Source of the DNA: Multifurca ochricompacta
Lineage: Eukaryota > Basidiomycota > Agaricomycetes > Russulales > Russulaceae
DNA: 64,000 bases
Assembly: GCA_022496185.1 (NCBI GenBank)
Contig: WTXG01000022.1
Location: 248,001 to 312,000 of the forward strand
Direction of reading: 5' to 3'
In this document: positions 58,322-64,000 of the stretch, piece after piece
How positions within the stretch are numbered: the first letter of the stretch is position 1
Layout of the letters: every line of letters begins with the position of its first letter
The notes under the pieces: model-generated
What the model was told of the DNA's origin: nothing
Database searches by the model: none
The model's input: only the letters and a program-made list of their open reading frames with translations
Program-made: the position numbers and the translations under genes

Positions 58322-60482
58322 ATGGCCACAAAACTCACCCTGTTTTGTCTCGCTATTGATAACCAAAAAGGGGTTATTGGAAACGTCTTCAAGGTTAAAG
58401 TCCAATCGGATGACGATGCCTCCGACCTTAGAGATGTTATCAAGGCTGAGAAAGCTCCCAGATTGGACTACCTGGCGGCGAATCGACTTATTGTTTGGAA
58501 GCTATTGAAACCCCTGCACATCAGGGGTATGGAAGATAAGAATTCTTTGGATGCAACCATCAAAGGCATCGAGCTACCCGACCCAGAATCTAATCAAGCG
58601 TTACATGGAAATGGTACTGTTCAACTTCTTTGCCAGATCGAGGAGCTCTCCAAGTACTGGGAAGTCAGTCCAAAGAAGGGCCATTTGCATATTGTCGTTC
58701 AGGTGCCACGTAATTTTTTGATTATTATCAGATTGCCACACATGTCTGACAATAACCCAGCGATCGAAAGGCTCGGGAGTATCAATATCGATCGAGTTCG
58801 TGAGACGGCCGACCATCTGTATAGTACCTTATGGAAGAAGCCACTAAATTCAATATTGGCAAACATAGATGTCCCTGGCCCGCAAAAGAGTTATATGTAT
58901 GTGCCCCAAGACCAATTGTCCAATTTGGGAGTAGAACATCTCGGCTATAATGAGAAGGCACTTCTGTTTCGCCATGAGTACAGCCTTGCTCTTGAAGAGA
59001 TAGAGGAACAGTCGAAAATGCGTCGGGAATATTTAAGTGGCGGGATCATTATCACTGGCGATCCAGGACTCGGTACGTGATTGTCACTGATAATGAACAT
59101 GTCATCTTAGAGATGAACCCAGGAAAAACATGCTTTCTACTCTATCTTCTGTTCCACTGTCTAAGCAATGGCCGGCCTACGGTTTTTCAGTTCCTCCCTG
59201 AGTGTTTCGTCCTGTTCACGGACTCTGGTGCCGAAGTCTATTCCCACAGGTCCATTATACTCCCAGACGAAACGTGGGCTCTTGCCGATTCCGATGCGGA
59301 GAATCCCCTTCCTTGCCACAGCTTCCTAAGAGCTTGCAAGAAACATCATGCATTCATCGTGCAAACAAGCTCTCCGGATCAGCGCCGGTACAGGGCATGG
59401 AGTAAGGAGTATCACGCACGTATCTATGTGATGGACTGTTTCCCTCTGACTGAATTAATCGCGCTCGGGTGGGTTCAGATGATGATTCCAAGCTTTATTT
59501 GTCCCTAAGCTCTCTCAGCATGACACATGGTTTCAGTGTCCGACTCATCAAGGACCATTGCAAAAAATGGGGACCCTCTGCGCGCATTATGATGAACCTT
59601 ATGACGGATCCTGGGGAGATTCGTGGACATACAGAACGTGTAAAAGATGCTGCCCTCCACTTTGCTAAACATTTCGACGATTTTACCCGCCAAGACAAAG
59701 TTAACGCAATGGCGATCTCTCATACACTTTTTACAATCCGTCCTAAAGGTCTCCCTTCCGAGGAGAGATCATCTGCAATTGGACGAATTGAATCAAGTTA
59801 CCTGAATCGTTTTGTTATCGAAGCGATTGTCACACAGGACGTGCTGCAGCAGATCGAATTTTACAACCTGGTCAGCCGCCATCCGTGGTTTAGGGGCTCG
59901 GCGGGTTACATGTTCGAGATGGCAGTCCTTTCGTGGCTCTGCGCCAATTCGGAATCGAACGAATTGCCTTGCACTCCCGCGCGATCAGCTTCGCCGCAAC
60001 TGACTATCCCAGTGTGCCAGGGTTGGTGTATGTTATCTTACAAGGACCAACACACTCTCAAGTATCTAACTGACTGCAAGAGACCATTCTGTGTGATTCC
60101 CATTCCTGCGTCGAAAACATTTCCCGCTGTCGATGCCATGATCTTCACAGATGATCATATAATTACAATCCAAGTGACAATCACTCCCGAGCATAGTGTG
60201 AAGTCGACGGGCCTTCTTCAAATTGCCGATAGTCTTACAAAGGGGTTTCGAAAAAGTCGAAAGTGGTGCCATGTGTTCATCACGGACAGGGCGAAGAATG
60301 CAGAAAGTTTGCTGAGAAGATGGACAGAAAAAGATGTGAAAATCAAGGACTATGATATTTTCATTTCCATGTATTCTGCTGTCCTTGATGGCAAGGATTT
60401 TTGTCGGATTAAGGATGAAGAAAAGTGGAAAGAATCGAGGGTATGTGGCAGCCGGCTATATGTGGTCATTGAGGCTGATTGA
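58322..60482 (+). CDS. Crinkler-RHS-type protein, NTPase plus nuclease-like domain (intact copy)
   Basis: Four exons (58322-58709, 58761-59072, 59123-59468, 59519-60482) with GT-AG introns of 50-51 nt give 669 aa with no internal stop. The N-terminal ~115 residues resemble the ubiquitin-like Crinkler header (KLTLFCLAIDNQ, DLRDVIKAEKAPRLDYLAAN, LIVWKLLKPL). Walker A is GDPGLGKT at 229-236, interrupted by intron 2. Pieces such as FTDSGAEVYSH and MDCFPLTELIALG belong to the NTPase module. The C-terminal region (about 535-640) has AVDAMIFTDD, then IQVTITPEHSVKSTGL, like the nuclease-type domain of Crinkler-RHS proteins, but with Q-x-T rather than E-x-K. A possible extra 3' intron at about 60440 would add an acidic tail. 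In other fungi and oomycetes, Crinklers are host- or rival-directed effectors. That role here is inference. Confidence 0.75.
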
Positions 60483-60897
60483 AGAAAATGATCAGGTGAT
60501 GAAGGGCATTGAAATATTTGAGGAGGACGAAACATCTGTAGTCGAGGAAGCTGAAAACTCGGAGGTACGGAATGGACTTTGTAATGACATGATTGATATT
60601 GGTCATCTGCTGATCACTTCCAGTTTAGATGGATGAAGATTGAAGTGACCTGGGGCACTGTGATTGTTGTCTGGTGTAGGTTAGCAGTGATGTGTTTTGT
60701 AGCCAGTAGCATAGAAAGCAATAAAAGAAGGAATACGCGCGAGTCGCCCCGATACGGACGCCTGCAAGCAAGCCCTCAAGGTCCACCACACTCACACACC
60801 GTTTCCAGTCAGAGCGCTCGGTCAATCGATTTTTTAGAAAACAAAAATAAAAATAGAATAATACAGTTCAAATAGAGAGCGATAAGGAAGGCCCCAA

Positions 60898-60930
60898 TCA
60901 CGTCCGCTCTCCACGCAAACGACGGGCGAG
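60898..60930 (-). pseudogene. Antisense histone H3-family terminal codons (unit D)
   Basis: Minus-strand reading gives LARRLRGERT followed by a stop, the normal H3 terminus. Only these 11 codons remain before the junction with the direct repeat. Confidence 0.75.
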
Positions 60931-61036
60931 GAGAACTTGAAAGGGGGTTTGTAGTAAGGGCACATCAACTGCGACAAGACCAGGCGAATAGTGTAATTGA
61001 TGAAATGATGAGAGCACAGGCCGGACCGGAACGAGC
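60928..61036. repeat. Direct repeat, right copy (internally deleted)
   Basis: Matches 56357-56517 in direct orientation with internal gaps. It lies between unit D and the LINE-like element. Confidence 0.8.
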
Positions 61037-61224
61037 AGAGCCCAAGCCCAAGCACTCATCAACTAAGTCCCCAGTCCATCCTTCTTTGTCTTGAACCACC
61101 ACCATCAAGCTTGAGCCTTGCTCGCTTTGGGGTGTTTTAGTCTAGCTTAGAAGTTGTGAATCCAAGTTTTTGCCGTTCCTCTCGCTGTGCACCCTCACAG
61201 TGCACCTCTCCCTCCCTTCCCTCA

Positions 61225-62910
61225 ATGTCCGGGGGCCCTCAAAACCCCTTTCCGGTGTCGTCGGCCTCGTCCGATGCATCGATCCAACTCATCAACCCGG
61301 CGGTTCTCGAACCGTCCCCTCCTCCCGCATACGAACCTCCCCCCCGTCAAGGGGGCTCTCACCTCATCCAGGGGGTCCCTAACCCCCTGGACCTACCACC
61401 CCACTTAGTGAGCTCGGATGTCGCTGACGCCTACGCTCGCCCCATGCTTTATGATCCCATGGATGCCCCTGCGGCCGAGCAGGGCACTGTGGACGACGAC
61501 GCTTGCCAGGTCGCTCGACACGCCCTCCGGGCAACCAGACACCGCGATGTGGCTCAATTCTCGGAGTCGCACATGGGCTACGGCCTTTACTACTACGCTG
61601 CTGATTTCCGTATGGACGTCGACGCCACCTTTACCTTCCAAGACCAAATGGCTGGTCAGGCTGCCATGGTCACTGCCTCCCTACTCGACGCTGGCATTCA
61701 TCGTCAGGGAGAACATGAAGTTTACGCCGTTGGGCTTGAAACCCCCTCGTGGGGCCGACTAGTCCGCGGCTTACTCGCTGCTGTAACAAGGGGCGCTCTG
61801 CGCTCCCCCAATTTACGTTCTCTTCTCGATTATTCGGAAGGGGACTTTACTGATTCAGTCTCCCTGGCCTCGGGGATTCCTATCCCTGAGATGCCCCTCT
61901 CCCACATACAGGCAATGCTTTCCCAGCTCAACGGGATCTTTTTTGCCGACCGTGAAAACCCCGCCCTCTATGCGGAAGTGATCGAACTCGAGGCACGCCG
62001 CCATGCACTCGACGCCGTACGCCAACAGGTCCAGGACCGTCTCCAGGAGGAAGGCGCGCACGCCCGTGTCCGCGAGGAGTGCCTCGCCATCCTCAAACAG
62101 AACACGATGGCCGAACTTGAGGCTGATCGGGTTTGTATCTATGATGGGGCCCGTGCTGACCTCATGACCCAGGCCCGTGCTGAGGTCTCCCAAGAAGTCG
62201 CCGCTTTCCGCGTTCAATACGCGCATGAGCGCCACGAGCGTGCTATGGCTGAGATCGACGCCATGCACATCACGCCACCGCTCCCTATGGGAGACACTGA
62301 CCGCACCCCGCGCCGCCGAAAGAAGGGCCCCCACAGGCCCTCCTCCCCGGCCACACCCACACCCTCACGTCCTCCCAGCCGCGCAGCGCCCTACCCGTCC
62401 CGCGCCCCGTCGCGCTCTGACCCGACCCGACGACGCCGATCGACCTCGGTCGTCTCCACGTCACAATCACAAACCGAGGAGCCCATGGAACTCTTCACTG
62501 AGGTCGATCCGACCCCGCCAGTTCACTCTCAACCCCCTGTGTTCGACCGCGCCATCCGTGGCCTTGGTGCTTCAGACCACGCGGATGATGAGATGGCTGC
62601 GCCCGATACATTGCCTGCCTCTCCTCCGCCTCCACCTGCTGACCACACAGCCCCTGCCCCTACCCCGCGAACTCCCACCCCTGCCCCAACCGATCCGCTC
62701 GGTCGCATCGAGTCCGTGCTTGCACGAATCGTCGATCGTCTGGACAGGCTGGAACAGGGCCGGGCCCCGCCACCACCAGCCCGCGCCCAAGCTCCCGCTC
62801 GCCGCCCTGCGGCTACAGTGGCTGCCCCAGCTGCTGGCCCCCCTCCCGCCCCCTCGACGTCGGGCCCTACGGGTCCTGTCCTGGGTGCCACGCCCGCCGA
62901 TGCCTTCTGA
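61225..62910 (+). CDS. Retrotransposon ORF1-like protein, N-terminal part
   Basis: From MSGGPQNPFPVSS to a TGA at 62908-62910. It contains PSPPPAYEPPP, a charged helical part (about residues 250-350) likely to form a coiled coil, and a long Pro/Ser/Arg-rich linker. An upstream in-frame ATG at 61156 is possible. The frame continues open after the TGA, so this is probably the front part of one longer ORF1. Confidence 0.65.
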   Translation: MSGGPQNPFPVSSASSDASIQLINPAVLEPSPPPAYEPPPRQGGSHLIQGVPNPLDLPPHLVSSDVADAYARPMLYDPMDAPAAEQGTVDDDACQVARHALRATRHRDVAQFSESHMGYGLYYYAADFRMDVDATFTFQDQMAGQAAMVTASLLDAGIHRQGEHEVYAVGLETPSWGRLVRGLLAAVTRGALRSPNLRSLLDYSEGDFTDSVSLASGIPIPEMPLSHIQAMLSQLNGIFFADRENPALYAEVIELEARRHALDAVRQQVQDRLQEEGAHARVREECLAILKQNTMAELEADRVCIYDGARADLMTQARAEVSQEVAAFRVQYAHERHERAMAEIDAMHITPPLPMGDTDRTPRRRKKGPHRPSSPATPTPSRPPSRAAPYPSRAPSRSDPTRRRRSTSVVSTSQSQTEEPMELFTEVDPTPPVHSQPPVFDRAIRGLGASDHADDEMAAPDTLPASPPPPPADHTAPAPTPRTPTPAPTDPLGRIESVLARIVDRLDRLEQGRAPPPPARAQAPARRPAATVAAPAAGPPPAPSTSGPTGPVLGATPADAF

Positions 62911-64000
62911 GTTGTCACCCCGGCCACCATGGCCCAACAGCTCAAGGCTGTCACTTTCGCCCAGGCAGCCACCCGTGCCCAGGGCCGCACCATCGCTGGC
63001 CAGCCCAACCCTCGTGTGCGGGCCCCGGCGACCACCTCGACTATGCGTGCCCCACCGGTCGCACACACGACGGACGTCACTGTCCTCCTCCCACCACTCC
63101 CAGCTGGCACCACCGATCGTGGCATGGCCCCAGTTCCCGAACTGGTCCTCACCGCCCGACAAGCCCTCCAACGCATAAACAACTCTGCCCCCCACCTTCT
63201 GGGGGGCCGATGGTCAGTGGGTCTTGGCAATAGCCAAGGCAACTTTATCTTCTCTTTTGCTGGCGATCTCCCCTTCCAGTCGCTCCTCTTCTATGAACCC
63301 GCCCTGGTGAAATTGTTCCCAGGTGGCTCCCTCGTCCCCACCCGGGGCTGGAATTGGTTCCAGCTCCGTGACGTTTACGTCTCGGCTGGGGATGGTGTTG
63401 TCTTCTCGAACGCGGTCCTCTGGAGTGAGCTCCGCCGTAACGGCCCTTTCACGAAGGCCCTCTTCCCGTTGCCTCCCCGCTGGCAGGTCGACCCGTCTCG
63501 CATTCAGTCTCCGCGGTTGACGGTCTCCTTCGCCACGCATGGCCTCTCTCCCGCCGACGTCGCCCAGCTCCTGCGCACTCCGATCTATATGTTCGGTCGC
63601 GTGGTCAAGCTCATCTCCTGCGGGGACTCGCCCGCCCTCATCCAATGTGGCCGCTGCCACCTTCTCGGCCACCGCACAGGTCAGCGTAACCGAGCGAACA
63701 ACAAACTGATCTGCCGGCAGCCCGCCTCGAAGCCTAAGTGCTACAAGTGCGGGGGCCCTCACTCTTTTGCAGACCACGCCGCACAGTGCCAGGGCGCACA
63801 CGCAGTCGCGGGTGTTTGCAACTGTAAGTACAAATGCCTCCTCTGTGGTAAGTTCGGCCACCACGCCCGCTCTACCGCATGCCCCAAACGAGGACCCTTC
63901 GCCCCTCCGCCTCTCGCGGACCCCGTGGTGCCGACGGCTCCCGCGCACCCCCCCGCGCTCCCGGTGGGTTCTTCTCAAGGCCCTGCCCCCTCTACCGCTG
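62911..64000 (+). CDS. Retrotransposon ORF1-like protein, zinc-knuckle part (runs off window)
   Basis: In the same frame as the preceding ORF and open to the window edge; the first ATG is at 62929 (MAQQLKAVTF). It contains CGRCHLLGH, CYKCGGPHSF and CLLCGKFGHH, followed by CPKRGPF. These Cys/His clusters are typical of nucleic-acid-binding ORF1 or gag proteins. No stop codon occurs in the 1090 bases seen. Confidence 0.7.

Larger units (their letters stand above)
57178..60930 (+). repeat. Crinkler-bearing repeat unit, copy D
   Basis: The most complete unit, with the same left edge as C, an upstream block of about 1.1 kb, the intact Crinkler-like gene, the 3' flank and the last codons of the antisense H3 fragment. 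At its right edge the H3 fragment is joined to the direct repeat with a GAG overlap. Confidence 0.85.
61046..64000 (+). mobile_element. LINE-type (Tad1-like) retrotransposon, 5' part
   Basis: GC-rich block with composition unlike its neighbours. It encodes a long ORF1-like protein with a proline-rich start, a coiled-coil-like Glu/Arg/Ala region, a second Pro-rich stretch and, further on, three zinc-knuckle-like clusters near the right edge. This arrangement fits ORF1 of basidiomycete LINEs. The endonuclease and reverse transcriptase would lie beyond the window. The left boundary is approximate. A gag of an LTR element is the alternative. Confidence 0.7.

Noticed and set aside
62529..63242. 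Long minus-strand ORFs of 200-250 codons opposite the LINE ORF1
   Set aside because: Low-complexity Gly/Arg/Ala products caused by high GC on the opposite strand of ORF1.

Overview
The window is nuclear DNA from a filamentous basidiomycete, most likely an Agaricomycete. Genes are compact and rich in introns of about 50-70 nt with GT-AG ends. The products are fungal (ATG7, Dicer, URC1, GPI2, RNA cytidine acetyltransferase), and a LINE-type retroelement with zinc knuckles sits at the right edge. The species cannot be named from the sequence. I see no rRNA, tRNA or CRISPR.

Layout. 1-1875 has no supported gene. 1876-4832 holds a divergent pair, an MPDU1-like PQ-loop protein (minus) and eIF3e (plus, with a polyQ tail). 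5063-10318 holds two tandem mitochondrial D-lactate dehydrogenase genes (minus). 10445-12542 has no supported gene. 12543-16051 holds ATG7 (minus) divergent from RPL39 (plus). 19668-21289 is an F-box gene. 25692-39477 is a dense plus-strand run: GPI2/PIG-C, an MFS transporter, Dicer, a URC1-like GTP cyclohydrolase II homologue and an alpha/beta-hydrolase. 44434-45362 is a GST-like gene with an apparent frameshift. 46375-49700 is the ribonucleotide reductase large subunit (minus). 50233-51617 is a BTB protein (minus) and 51901-55711 an RNA cytidine acetyltransferase (plus). 61046 to the right edge is a LINE-like element.

The accessory signal is a repeated unit of about 3-3.7 kb present four times: A 16735-19675 (+), B 22530-25375 (-), C 39888-43336 (+), D 57178-60930 (+). 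It encodes a Crinkler-like header, a P-loop NTPase (GDPGLGKT) and a diverged nuclease-like C-terminus, matching the Crinkler-RHS architecture. Only D gives a clean model (four exons, 669 aa). A, B and C are broken, and A and C share the same deletion. Three units (A, C, D) end in an antisense 3' fragment of a histone H3-family gene, and in A that fragment supplies the ATG of the adjacent F-box gene. Next to D is a 636-bp inverted copy of the 3' end of the BTB gene, and a short direct repeat lies on both sides of D. Together these describe a young, rearranging accessory layer set among conserved housekeeping genes.
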